Assembly: GCA_964228455.1 (NCBI GenBank)
Contig: CAXQZM010000071.1
Span: 24,651 to 88,650, forward strand
DNA length: 64,000 nt
Source: CAXQZM01 sp964228455
GTDB lineage: Bacteria > Pseudomonadota > Alphaproteobacteria > UBA7985
Direction of reading: 5' to 3'
Shown piece by piece: positions 8,757 to 17,062 of the stretch. Both the position numbers and the translations under genes were made by a program. The notes below the pieces were generated by a model. The model made no database searches and was not told the DNA's origin. It saw nothing but the letters and a program-made list of their open reading frames with translations. How positions within the stretch are numbered: the stretch's first letter is position 1; the number at the start of each line of letters is the position of its first letter.

Positions 8757-9571
8757 GTAAAAAGGGATTAGGAACCGGCCTATCCTCTCTTCTTGGAGAA
8801 GTTAGCGAAGAGAATGGTGAAGGGCTTACCACTTTGCCGATAGAGCGCTTGCAGCCTGGTCGGTTTCAACCCCGCCAAGTTTTCGATGATACTGCTTTAG
8901 ATGAACTAGCTGATTCGATTGCTAATTCAGGCCTGCTCCAGCCACTAGTAGTTAGGGAAATTGCAAAAGATAGGTATGAGATCATTGCCGGTGAGCGGCG
9001 ATGGAGAGCTGCTCAGCGAGCCAGACTAGACCAGGTTTCAGCCATAATTCGAGAGTATGATGATGAGCGCGCTTTAGAGCTATCGATAGTAGAGAATGTT
9101 CAGAGAGAGGATTTGGGTCCAGTCGAGGAGGCCCGCGGCTATCAGCGGTTACTTGACCAATTTGGCCACACTCAAGCGACTGTAGCGGGGCTAGTAGGCA
9201 AGTCTCGACCTCATGTGGCGAATCTGCTGCGGCTCTTATCTTTGCCAACGGCTGTATTGGAAATGGTTCAGGCAGGTAGCTTATCAGCAGGACACGCCCG
9301 GGCTCTTATTGGCTATAAAGGAGCAGAGCCTTTAGCCCGAGAGATTATTTCCCGAGGCCTTAATGTTCGCCAGGTAGAGTCGATAGTAAAAGGTATATCT
9401 TCTCGTTCAATTCGAGGAGAAAAAAGTGCGGACATTCGCTTGCTGGAAGAAGATCTTACACAACAGCTAGGTTTATCGGTGCAGATTACATCGCGAGGCA
9501 CGGGAGGAGAGTTGAAAATACGATTTGAGTCCAATCATCAACTCGATGCAGTAATCGAGAAGTTACGATAG
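8753..9571 (+). CDS. parB: Chromosome partitioning protein ParB (Spo0J)
   Basis: This CTP-dependent clamp loads at parS sites and spreads on DNA. The N-terminal KGLGTGLSSLL motif stimulates ParA. It is followed by the CTP-binding ParB/Srx domain with GERRWRAAQRA at about 80-90, then by the helix-turn-helix parS-binding domain (SRPHVANLLRLLSLP) and a C-terminal dimerisation segment. At 272 residues it is a typical chromosomal ParB. The ATG overlaps the parA stop codon (ATGA). A degenerate parS-like sequence about 8 kb away is described under findings. Confidence 0.96.
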   Translation: MSKKGLGTGLSSLLGEVSEENGEGLTTLPIERLQPGRFQPRQVFDDTALDELADSIANSGLLQPLVVREIAKDRYEIIAGERRWRAAQRARLDQVSAIIREYDDERALELSIVENVQREDLGPVEEARGYQRLLDQFGHTQATVAGLVGKSRPHVANLLRLLSLPTAVLEMVQAGSLSAGHARALIGYKGAEPLAREIISRGLNVRQVESIVKGISSRSIRGEKSADIRLLEEDLTQQLGLSVQITSRGTGGELKIRFESNHQLDAVIEKLR

Positions 9572-9652
9572 ACTCTTAGCAAATCACATCAGTTGCATGT
9601 TTTGCGTTTCTAACGCACCTAGTCAGCGCTGTTCTAGTTGCTTATCCCAGAT

Positions 9653-10645
9653 TTATCCTAAAGCTTTTTGATTAAGCGTTTCTTTAAATTTATTTAGAGC
9701 TTTGCCGCTGCCCATGTCATGTTTTGCGAGCACGCGTTGGATCGCTACCATACACTCATCTCGTATAGCTTCTAACTCTCTCACAGTTTTGCCGTTTGCT
9801 TGAGCTTCTGTACCATCTGCAAATCGATCAATGATCGTATCTGTTAACTCCGGAGCCTTTAGGTGTGTCCATGGCAATTCAAGTGCTGGTCCAAACTGCT
9901 TAATAAAGTGCCTGGCGCCGCCTTCTCCACCTCCCAACATGTATATTTGGTTCATTCCCATTATAGCCCATCTCAAGCCTGGCCCATAGACAATTGACTC
10001 ATCTAGCTCACCAGTTGTTGCAATATCATCGTTTAAGGCGTGTAGGATTTCACGCCACATTGCTTCTTGGAGACGATCTGAAATATGCCCTGGGACTTCT
10101 CGCTTTACCATCAAAGCGTGCATTCCAATCGACTCATAGAACTCTCTTGCCAGTAGTTTTGATTGTTCAGCGGTCTGAGCGCCCCCAACGATTTCAACTA
10201 ACGGACAGAGATAGACTGGATTGAAAGGGTGTCCGACAAGGATGCGCTCCGGGTGCGTCATTCCTTTTTGCAACTCCGATGGCATAAAACCGGATGTAGA
10301 GGAGGAAATTATTACATTCGCGGGGCTGATGGTAGTGAGCTGATTAAGGGCTTTACGCTTGGTTTCTAAAACTTCTGGAACATTTTCCTGAATAAAGTCA
10401 GCGCACGCCGCAAGCTCACCCAGATCATCTGTGAACTTAAGCCTCCCTTTAGGCGGAAGCTTCATGCCTTCTGTCAATTTACTCAGCCCACGCGCAGCTA
10501 CCTCAAGGCTCCTCATCAGGACATCTTCCATTTCTGGGTTAATGTCATAAGCTACGACATCATAACCCCCATGAAGTGCTCGGGCCGCCCAACCACCGCC
10601 GATGACACCAGTTCCAAGTAGGCCAAAGGATTTGATTTTAGACAT
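9653..10645 (-). CDS. 3-hydroxyacyl-CoA dehydrogenase family protein, carnitine 3-dehydrogenase-like
   Basis: This NAD-dependent dehydrogenase of the 3-hydroxyacyl-CoA family has 330 residues. The Rossmann fingerprint is GTGVIG at 11-16, and His139 of the motif GHPFNPVYLCPLVE is the catalytic base region. The overall size and the PVYLxPLVE form of the motif resemble L-carnitine dehydrogenases, which make 3-dehydrocarnitine. The usual carnitine partners, a DUF849 cleavage enzyme and a thioesterase, are absent nearby. It lies 17 bases downstream of the nucleosidase gene on the same strand, so it probably ends that operon. L-carnitine as substrate is a family-based guess. Confidence 0.78.
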   Translation of the reverse strand: MSKIKSFGLLGTGVIGGGWAARALHGGYDVVAYDINPEMEDVLMRSLEVAARGLSKLTEGMKLPPKGRLKFTDDLGELAACADFIQENVPEVLETKRKALNQLTTISPANVIISSSTSGFMPSELQKGMTHPERILVGHPFNPVYLCPLVEIVGGAQTAEQSKLLAREFYESIGMHALMVKREVPGHISDRLQEAMWREILHALNDDIATTGELDESIVYGPGLRWAIMGMNQIYMLGGGEGGARHFIKQFGPALELPWTHLKAPELTDTIIDRFADGTEAQANGKTVRELEAIRDECMVAIQRVLAKHDMGSGKALNKFKETLNQKALG

Positions 10646-10662
10646 AAATAAAGCTCTCTAAT

Positions 10663-11220
10663 TTATGGGTTCAGTATTCGATCAGCTACATCGCCTAGCG
10701 TGATTGCGCAGCCTGGTAAGGCCTCCTGCCAATCTCTGCTAGCGGCTTCGTCCGCGCAATCTGTAACGTATTTAACAGCCCCAAATGGAACCGAGAAAGC
10801 GTTACATACCTTTGCTAAAGCAAAGGCTTCCATTTCTACCACCGATGGCCCTGTGGGAAGTAGGAGTGGGTCATCTAAAAACTGGTCATTTGTATAGCAT
10901 GGCGCGTCAACTAGGCCATTAATTTGAATGTCATAGGTAGAATCTATTTGCGCTGGGACATTATCAAATGGCGTTTGACCTCTCCTAAAATCTAGACCCT
11001 CACATCGCATATCCCACTGGTTAAAATTAGTAGCACGAACCAAACTACCCTTTGGCAGACCGACACCACCGGCTGATCCAAGATTAATTACAGCAGGTGG
11101 GTTTGGATTTTCTGCAAGAAAACGCGTTAGTGTTAAGGCGGCGTTTATCTTGCCCACTCCGGTAACTAGGGTATCGTAGCCCTGCAATTCGCCGGCCAAC
11201 GCACATACAATGAGGACCAT
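10663..11220 (-). CDS. Short nucleosidase/phosphorylase-superfamily protein (MTA/SAH nucleosidase-like)
   Basis: At 185 residues this is short for the PNP/MTAN superfamily (usually about 230). It nevertheless has the core elements GVGKINAALT (21-30), NLGSAGGV near 46-53, the substrate-binding VVEMEAFALA (127-136) and Asp154 in TDCADEAA, the position of the general acid. The missing length lies near the N-terminus, between the first strand and GVGKINAA. The likely reaction is hydrolysis of 5'-methylthioadenosine, S-adenosylhomocysteine or a related nucleoside. A run of eight G residues directly upstream acts as, or includes, the ribosome binding site and is discussed under findings. Confidence 0.72.
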   Translation of the reverse strand: MVLIVCALAGELQGYDTLVTGVGKINAALTLTRFLAENPNPPAVINLGSAGGVGLPKGSLVRATNFNQWDMRCEGLDFRRGQTPFDNVPAQIDSTYDIQINGLVDAPCYTNDQFLDDPLLLPTGPSVVEMEAFALAKVCNAFSVPFGAVKYVTDCADEAASRDWQEALPGCAITLGDVADRILNP

Positions 11221-11284
11221 TTCCCCCCCCTCATAAAAATTGCTTCAACCTTAGTCGGCTTTGATACCTACAGAATTTCTGGCT

Positions 11285-11659
11285 CTAGTTTTGTTGCTCA
11301 TCCAGTACGTTTCTAGCATGGCGGAAGCATTCTAGTGCCTGTGGCACGCCACAGTATATCCCAATAACGTGTATTGAAGCCCGAATTTCATCTTTGGTAA
11401 CCCCATTATTTATTGCTCCACGCAAATGAAGTTCAAACTCATGCATTTTTCCAAGTGCACCAAGCATTGAGAGGTTCATTAGGCTCCGAGTCTTCGGATT
11501 AAGAGCGTCGTCACCCCATCCAAAGCCCCAGCACCAAGCTGTCATCGCCTCTTGGAACGGTCGAGTAAAGTCATCAGCTGCTGCAAGGTTTTTATCTACA
11601 TAGTCTTCGCCAAGGGTGGCTTTGCGTCGCTCTAGGCCAACGTCGAATTGTTTGTTCAT
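11285..11659 (-). CDS. Carboxymuconolactone decarboxylase-family protein
   Basis: This small helical 124-residue protein of the CMD/AhpD-like family resembles 4-carboxymuconolactone decarboxylase (PcaC). Conserved features are WGFGWGDDALNPKTRSLMN, HEFELHLRGAINNGVTKDEI and the closing GVPQALECFRHA. No protocatechuate pathway genes are nearby, so a true PcaC role in aromatic breakdown is not supported by context. It lacks the CxxC of peroxidase-type AhpD proteins. It sits between the exonuclease/phosphatase-fold gene (29 bases upstream) and the nucleosidase gene on the same strand. Confidence 0.85.
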   Translation of the reverse strand: MNKQFDVGLERRKATLGEDYVDKNLAAADDFTRPFQEAMTAWCWGFGWGDDALNPKTRSLMNLSMLGALGKMHEFELHLRGAINNGVTKDEIRASIHVIGIYCGVPQALECFRHARNVLDEQQN

Positions 11660-11688
11660 GGCCGGTCTCCTTTTGGTTCTGTCTTACC

Positions 11689-12429
11689 TCAGCTTGAATT
11701 AAGCATCATTACAACTGGCTTATGGTCACTATAACCATTGAGGCCTAGTGGTCTAGTTGGCAGTAAAGACCAATCTTTAGGAGCCAGAATGTGATCAATC
11801 TCGCGCCTCATTACTGGTGCAATGTCAACATCCGCCGCTAGCTTTAACTTGGCTAGAACAGTGTCACGAGCCTGACTTAGCACACGGTTGAAGTCCCCCA
11901 TTAAGATTATGGGCAGACTTTGTATCTGCATCCATTCACAAAGCAAAGTAACTTGCAAATCAAGAATTTTGCACGGTGCTCGCTTGTCTAGCCTCAGTTT
12001 GTCTCTGCAGCCAGATTTGAGGTGAAGACCTACCACAAGGAAACGGTCCTCCACACAAAGCACCACTGCGTCTCTTGCATAGTCATCGGCTCCGCTGACT
12101 TCAGAGAGCTTTAGATCAGGCAGCTGACGCACTAATAAGTTTGGTGCAATGGCGAAACCAACCCCGTGTTTTCTTTTATTGGCGGGCAATTCTGCATTTA
12201 GCCTGTATTCAGTGTAGTGTTGTCTGTTGGGACAAAGGTATTCTAAGCCCGATGTTCCCCCGATTTCTTGCAAGCACAATATATCTGCGTTCAATGACGT
12301 TACAGCATCCTTGGTTCTTTTAATCAGCCTCTCGTCACGGAGACGGCTTCTCTCCCCGTTCTTCCGGATAAGAAGTGGCTCATTTTGCTTGTGCCAAAAA
12401 TGTTCAAGATTCCACGTTGCTAGTATCAC
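11689..12429 (-). CDS. Endonuclease/exonuclease/phosphatase-fold hydrolase
   Basis: The 246-residue protein has the DNase I-like metal-dependent fold. The N-terminal strand TWNLEHFW and the acidic LCLQEIGG provide the metal ligand region. VVGLHLKSGC holds a catalytic histidine candidate, MGDFNRVL is the Asp-Asn pair, and the C-terminal YSDHKPVVM is the catalytic Asp-His. No signal peptide is visible, so it should be cytoplasmic. Family members act on DNA, phosphoinositides or other phosphodiesters, and I cannot choose between them. It is the likely first gene of a reverse-strand operon with three downstream genes. Confidence 0.82.
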   Translation of the reverse strand: MILATWNLEHFWHKQNEPLLIRKNGERSRLRDERLIKRTKDAVTSLNADILCLQEIGGTSGLEYLCPNRQHYTEYRLNAELPANKRKHGVGFAIAPNLLVRQLPDLKLSEVSGADDYARDAVVLCVEDRFLVVGLHLKSGCRDKLRLDKRAPCKILDLQVTLLCEWMQIQSLPIILMGDFNRVLSQARDTVLAKLKLAADVDIAPVMRREIDHILAPKDWSLLPTRPLGLNGYSDHKPVVMMLNSS

Positions 12430-12534
12430 TTAATGAACCTAATGCAATTTCCACGCACTTTAGCGGGCATTCACCCTATTCGATAGACATTAATTAGCAG
12501 TGCGAATCGGCTTTGAATAATCATATAAGTGCGA

Positions 12535-12570
12535 AAAGGGCGCTTAATAGCCAAGGTCCACTAAAGCGCC
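12535..12570 (-). terminator. Probable terminator of pepF
   Basis: Read on the reverse strand, GGCGCTT at the very end of pepF pairs with AAGCGCC 18 bases later, and the stem is followed by CTTTTCG. The 7-bp GC-rich stem uses the last codons of pepF. The T tract is short, so strength is uncertain. Confidence 0.5.
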
Positions 12571-14327
12571 TCAAGCTCATCAATTAATCCACTAATAAAA
12601 TCGAGCCCCTTAGACCAAAAGTCTGGATCAGTTGCGTCTAGATTGAAGGGTGCGAGCAACTCACTGTGACGCTGCGATCCTCCTGCAGAAAGGAGCTCGA
12701 GGTATTTGTCTTCAAAGCCGTCAGGATTTGTTTCGTATTCCTGATAAAGTGCGTTTACCAAACAGTCACCAAACGCATACGCGTAAACGTAAAAAGGCGA
12801 GTGGATAAAGTGGGGAATATAAGACCAAAAGGCTCCATAATCATCATCGAAATCAAAAACGGGTCCAAGCGAATTTTTAGCAATATCTAGCCAAATTTTA
12901 TTTAGCTGGTCGGTGGAAAGCTCTCCTGTTTTCCGAGCCTGATGCACGGCCCATTCGAACTCATGAAAGCTGATTTGACGAACTACTGTGTTGAGCATGT
13001 CCTCTACTTTTCCAGCAATTAAACGCTTGCGTTGCTCATCTGGTTGATCACGATCTAAAAGCGCTCGAAAAGTTAGCATCTCCCCAAACACTGATGCAGT
13101 TTCGGCCAGAGTTAAGGGGGTAGAAGATTTGAAAAGACCTTGGTTTGATGCGAGCCTCTGATGGACCCCATGGCCGAGTTCGTGCGCTAACGTCATAACA
13201 TCTCTTACCTTACCTTGATAATTTAACATCAGGTAAGGATGAGCTGATGGGACGGTTGGGTGCGCGAATGCTCCAGGGGCCTTTCCCGGACGCGCGGGAA
13301 CATCAATCCAGGCATTTTCAAAAAATGGCGCAGCCACTTTTGCTAGCTTTGGCGAAAACTTTTCATAAGCTTTACGCACGGTGTCGACCGCCTCTGAATA
13401 TGGAATTTCTCCGCTATCGGCCCCGGGAAGTGGAGCGTTACGGTCCCAATATCTTAGTGATTCTAACCCTAGCCAGCTTGCCTTCATTTTGTAATATCTG
13501 TGGGCAAGCCGTTGGTATGAAGAGCTAACAGCTGTCACAAGTGCATCCACTACTTCATCTTCTACTGCATTATGTAAGTTCATTGTTTCCATGGGACTTT
13601 TGTGTCCTCGTGTTCGATCCTCGATCTCTTTAGCTTTAGCGAGAGTGTTAGTAATTAATGTTAGGGTCGAGGATCGTTCAGCGAGTGCATTGGCTATAGT
13701 TTTGCCGGATTCCTCGCGAAGACTGCGATCGGAAGATTGCAAATTGTTAAGAGCCTGCTCAAGACTTAAACGCTCCCCTCGGACTTCAACTACCAGTGCA
13801 GCCATTGTTTCATCAAACAAGCGAACAAAGCCGGCCCTTGTCGTGCTGCTTTCTTGGGCAATGTAAGTTTCAAGATCTTTTGCTAGGCGATAAGCAGCAA
13901 AGGGACGAATATTTGTATCGATCCAAGAGGCGTATTTAGAGGCTTCAGGATCTTTTAGTTTTGCATCTAGGTCGTCAACTTCCATGGACTGAAGTTCTAA
14001 GGTAAAAAACAATGTAGGCTCTAGAGCTTCGGTCATCTGTTCGTTTAGAGACTGCCTAAACCTTCCTCGTTCAGGGTCGGTAACTTGCCCAGCGAAGTGC
14101 AAAAAGGCAAAACTACTAATTCGGCCAGCAAGTTCAGAGATTTCTTCTAACTCTGCAATAGCAAACCCAAGGTTGGTGCCATTCAGTTTGGCCACTTTAT
14201 TTTCATAAGATTCTGCAAACGCACGGGCTTTGCTCGACAAGAGCGATATGTCCAATTTAATTTTTGGATCCTCGGCACTGTCATAAAGGTCTGTAAGGTC
14301 CCATGTCGGAAGGTTGTGATCTAACAT
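12561..14327 (-). CDS. pepF: Oligoendopeptidase F (M3 metallopeptidase)
   Basis: This cytosolic zinc oligopeptidase of family M3B cleaves short peptides. The 588-residue protein carries the thermolysin-like zinc motif HELGHGVHQ near 380. The third ligand region LAETASVFGEML follows about 25 residues later. An N-terminal helical oligopeptidase domain (about 110-180) precedes the catalytic domain. The length fits the alphaproteobacterial PepF group (about 600). It stands alone on the reverse strand, with a probable terminator at its 3' end. Confidence 0.93.
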   Translation of the reverse strand: MLDHNLPTWDLTDLYDSAEDPKIKLDISLLSSKARAFAESYENKVAKLNGTNLGFAIAELEEISELAGRISSFAFLHFAGQVTDPERGRFRQSLNEQMTEALEPTLFFTLELQSMEVDDLDAKLKDPEASKYASWIDTNIRPFAAYRLAKDLETYIAQESSTTRAGFVRLFDETMAALVVEVRGERLSLEQALNNLQSSDRSLREESGKTIANALAERSSTLTLITNTLAKAKEIEDRTRGHKSPMETMNLHNAVEDEVVDALVTAVSSSYQRLAHRYYKMKASWLGLESLRYWDRNAPLPGADSGEIPYSEAVDTVRKAYEKFSPKLAKVAAPFFENAWIDVPARPGKAPGAFAHPTVPSAHPYLMLNYQGKVRDVMTLAHELGHGVHQRLASNQGLFKSSTPLTLAETASVFGEMLTFRALLDRDQPDEQRKRLIAGKVEDMLNTVVRQISFHEFEWAVHQARKTGELSTDQLNKIWLDIAKNSLGPVFDFDDDYGAFWSYIPHFIHSPFYVYAYAFGDCLVNALYQEYETNPDGFEDKYLELLSAGGSQRHSELLAPFNLDATDPDFWSKGLDFISGLIDELEAL

Positions 14328-14409
14328 TCTGTCTCTCTCAAGTTGCTATTAGCTAATGCACTTAAATCATTATGGATGCGAGGTAGTAAGCAGCTCGAAG
14401 CCCAAGGAT

Positions 14410-15126
14410 TTAAATGGCTGAATGAATCTGATCTAGTATTGCCGATGCTGCGTCCAAGGGGTTGGGTGCGCCTAATATTGGTCGACCTATAACAAGTGCA
14501 TCCGCGCCCGCTTTAATGGCTTCTTTTGGAGTAGTAATTCTCACCTGGTCATCAACTGCACTGCCAACAGGACGAATCCCAGGGGTAATTATAAGTGGGG
14601 TGTCACCGAACCTCTTTCTCAGTGCTGCGACTTCTAATGGACTTGCAATTAAGCCGTGAGCGCCTGCGTTCAATGCCTGAGTTGAGCGAACCAAAACCTG
14701 ATCTGCTATATTACTTTTTATTCCATCTTTTTCGAGGTCGATTTTATCCATTGAGGTCAGCACTGTGACGCCTAAAATCTTAAGATCGGTTCCCTCTGCA
14801 CCTGTTACCGCACCTTTAATATTTTGATAGTTTGCATGCGCGGTCATGCACCAAAAGCCATTGTGAGCAAGAGATCGCGTCCCGCCCTCCACAGTTTTTG
14901 GGATATCATGGAGTTTTGCATCTAGAAAAACCTTTACTCCTTGCCGTGCCAGGTTGCGAGCAAGGTCAAGACCACCGCTAAATATGTTATGGTATCCAAA
15001 CTTAAAAACAGGAGAAAGATCAGTTAATTCGTCAACAAGACGTTTAGCTTTGTCTAAATCGCGGACATCCATCGCAACTATTAGACGGTCACTGAGAGAA
15101 AGGTTTACAGATTCTTGGCGTTGCAT
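14410..15126 (-). CDS. pyrF: Orotidine 5'-phosphate decarboxylase
   Basis: PyrF performs the last step of de novo UMP synthesis. The 238-residue TIM-barrel protein has the substrate lysine in FKFGYH (Lys42) and the catalytic array Asp69-x-Lys71-xx-Asp74 in FLDAKLHDIPKTV. The phosphate-binding TPGIRPVGS motif and the closing GADALVIGRPI are also present. It is divergent from the acyl-CoA synthetase gene with about 70 bases between them. All catalytic residues are intact. Confidence 0.96.
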   Translation of the reverse strand: MQRQESVNLSLSDRLIVAMDVRDLDKAKRLVDELTDLSPVFKFGYHNIFSGGLDLARNLARQGVKVFLDAKLHDIPKTVEGGTRSLAHNGFWCMTAHANYQNIKGAVTGAEGTDLKILGVTVLTSMDKIDLEKDGIKSNIADQVLVRSTQALNAGAHGLIASPLEVAALRKRFGDTPLIITPGIRPVGSAVDDQVRITTPKEAIKAGADALVIGRPILGAPNPLDAASAILDQIHSAI

Positions 15127-15195
15127 CGCTCTGTCCTAAATGGTTAAGGAAGGTGTCGTTGTAGGTAAGCTTACGACAAACCGGAGGGGAAAGTC

Positions 15196-17016
15196 ATGTC
15201 TGATCATTTCGAAATTTATCGTAAAGCGCAATCATTGCCTGCTTTGTTTTTTAATTCATCAAAGAATCGACAGGAAAAGCCATTTCTTTGGACCAAAAAA
15301 AACGGTGTTTATGAGTCCGAAACCTGGGGCTCTGTAGAGGCTGATATTCTTGCATTAGCTAAAGCTTTAAAAGGAATGGGTGTTTCGCCTGGGGACCGCG
15401 TGGCCTTAGTTTCGGAAAACCGAAGTGAATGGCCTATCTCTGATCTCGCCATCATGACCTCAGGTGCTGTAACAGTTCCTTCCTATACCACTAATACGAC
15501 GTCGGAACACTTGCATGTTCTCACTAACTCAGGGTCTGTAGGGGTAATTGTTTCCACGAAGGAGATGGCTGAGCGGGTCATGCCTGCAGCTATCGAAGCG
15601 CCAGCTGTAAAGTTTGTTGTATGCATGGAAATGATTACCGTCCGTCAAAAGCATTCTTTGGATATTCAATCGTACAAAGACGTGCTTGAAAGAGGCGCTG
15701 CGATGTCAGAGACCGCAGAGGAGTTACTTGGTTCTCTTAAACGTGGCGAGTTGGCGACCATTATTTACACTTCAGGTACAGGTGGCACCCCTAAGGGGGT
15801 AATGCTAAGCCACGGGGCAATTATTTCAAATTGCATGGGCGCACACGATGTACTGGCAAGTGGTTGGAGTCTAGGCGATGAGTCATTTTTATCTTTTTTG
15901 CCGTTATCGCATGCATATGAGAGAATGGCAGGCCAGTTCTTTCCAATCGCAATTGGGGCTGAAATCTATTATGCGGAGAGCATCGATAAGCTTGTCGATA
16001 ACTTAGGAGAAGCTAAGCCTACAATAATGACGGCTGTTCCAAGGCTGTTTGAAGCGATGCGGATGCGCTTAATACGGGCGCTGAAAGACATGTCCCCCTT
16101 TCGACAACGTTTATTTAATGCGGCGGTAGAGCTGGGCACCAAAAGGGCAAAGGGCGAGACGTTAACTTTTAAAGAAAGGCTCCTAGATTTATTTGTTGAG
16201 AAAGCAGTTCGCCAAGGACGGGTTAAATCTCGGTTTGGAGGTCGGCTCAAGGCATTGGTTTCGGGTGGGGCTGCTCTTAACGAGCAAGTTGGATTATATT
16301 TTAAGGCTATAGGGGTCGAGATACTGCAAGGTTACGGCCAGACTGAGGCCGCGCCATTAATTTCTGTAAACCGACGACACAACTCTACTCTTGAGTCGGT
16401 GGGCCCCGCTGTCAAGGGCGTTGAGGTAAAAATCGCAGAAGATGGCGAAATTCTTGCTCGTGGTGAACTTGTGATGATGGGGTACTGGCAGAATGAGGAA
16501 GCAACGAAATCAACAGTATCGGAAGATGGCTGGCTTCATACTGGAGACATTGGCATTATCGATGATCAAAATCGAATAGTTATTACGGATCGTAAGAAGG
16601 ACATTATTGTTCTCTCCGGAGGCGACAATATCAGCCCAATGAGAGTCGAGGGATTCTTGACCTTGGAGGCAGAGATTGGTCAAGCCATGGTAATTGGAGA
16701 TAAGCAGCCGCATGCAGTGGCCTTGTTGGCTCCCGATCCTGACTTCTTGCGTGATTGGAAACGGGCAACTGGGAAATCTGGCACCTTAGAGGAGTTATCT
16801 ACTGATCCCGATCTGCTAAAAGTCATGGGCGAGGCAGTTAATCGAGTTAATAACAACCTCTCCAATATTGAGCGCATTAGAAAATTCATGCTCGCTGATC
16901 AGGAATTTACTACAGAAAATGAACTAATGACGCCCAGTATGAAGATAAGGCGCCATAAAATTCTAGATATATATCGAGATCAGCTTAGTCAGCTTTTTCC
17001 CGCCAAGAAAAAATAA
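15196..17016 (+). CDS. Long-chain acyl-CoA synthetase (AMP-forming, FAA1 type)
   Basis: This adenylate-forming fatty acid CoA ligase activates fatty acids for beta-oxidation or lipid synthesis. The 606-residue protein has the P-loop YTSGTGGTPKGVMLSH from about 191, the GYGQTEAAP motif near 380, and the hinge region TGDIGIIDDQNRIVITDRKK followed by LSGGDNISP. This type belongs to the COG1022 group rather than the classical FadD group. GGAGGGGA lies 6 bases before the ATG. It is monocistronic and convergent with dnaN. Chain-length preference is not readable. Confidence 0.92.
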   Translation: MSDHFEIYRKAQSLPALFFNSSKNRQEKPFLWTKKNGVYESETWGSVEADILALAKALKGMGVSPGDRVALVSENRSEWPISDLAIMTSGAVTVPSYTTNTTSEHLHVLTNSGSVGVIVSTKEMAERVMPAAIEAPAVKFVVCMEMITVRQKHSLDIQSYKDVLERGAAMSETAEELLGSLKRGELATIIYTSGTGGTPKGVMLSHGAIISNCMGAHDVLASGWSLGDESFLSFLPLSHAYERMAGQFFPIAIGAEIYYAESIDKLVDNLGEAKPTIMTAVPRLFEAMRMRLIRALKDMSPFRQRLFNAAVELGTKRAKGETLTFKERLLDLFVEKAVRQGRVKSRFGGRLKALVSGGAALNEQVGLYFKAIGVEILQGYGQTEAAPLISVNRRHNSTLESVGPAVKGVEVKIAEDGEILARGELVMMGYWQNEEATKSTVSEDGWLHTGDIGIIDDQNRIVITDRKKDIIVLSGGDNISPMRVEGFLTLEAEIGQAMVIGDKQPHAVALLAPDPDFLRDWKRATGKSGTLEELSTDPDLLKVMGEAVNRVNNNLSNIERIRKFMLADQEFTTENELMTPSMKIRRHKILDIYRDQLSQLFPAKKK

Positions 17017-17062
17017 ATCGATGGAGCCTTCTTCCGATTAGGTAGAGTTTAGGCTTTATGGT

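Noticed and set aside
7373..9652. Replication origin near rsmG-parA-parB
   Set aside because: There is no AT-rich intergenic stretch and no cluster of DnaA boxes. The genes overlap each other.
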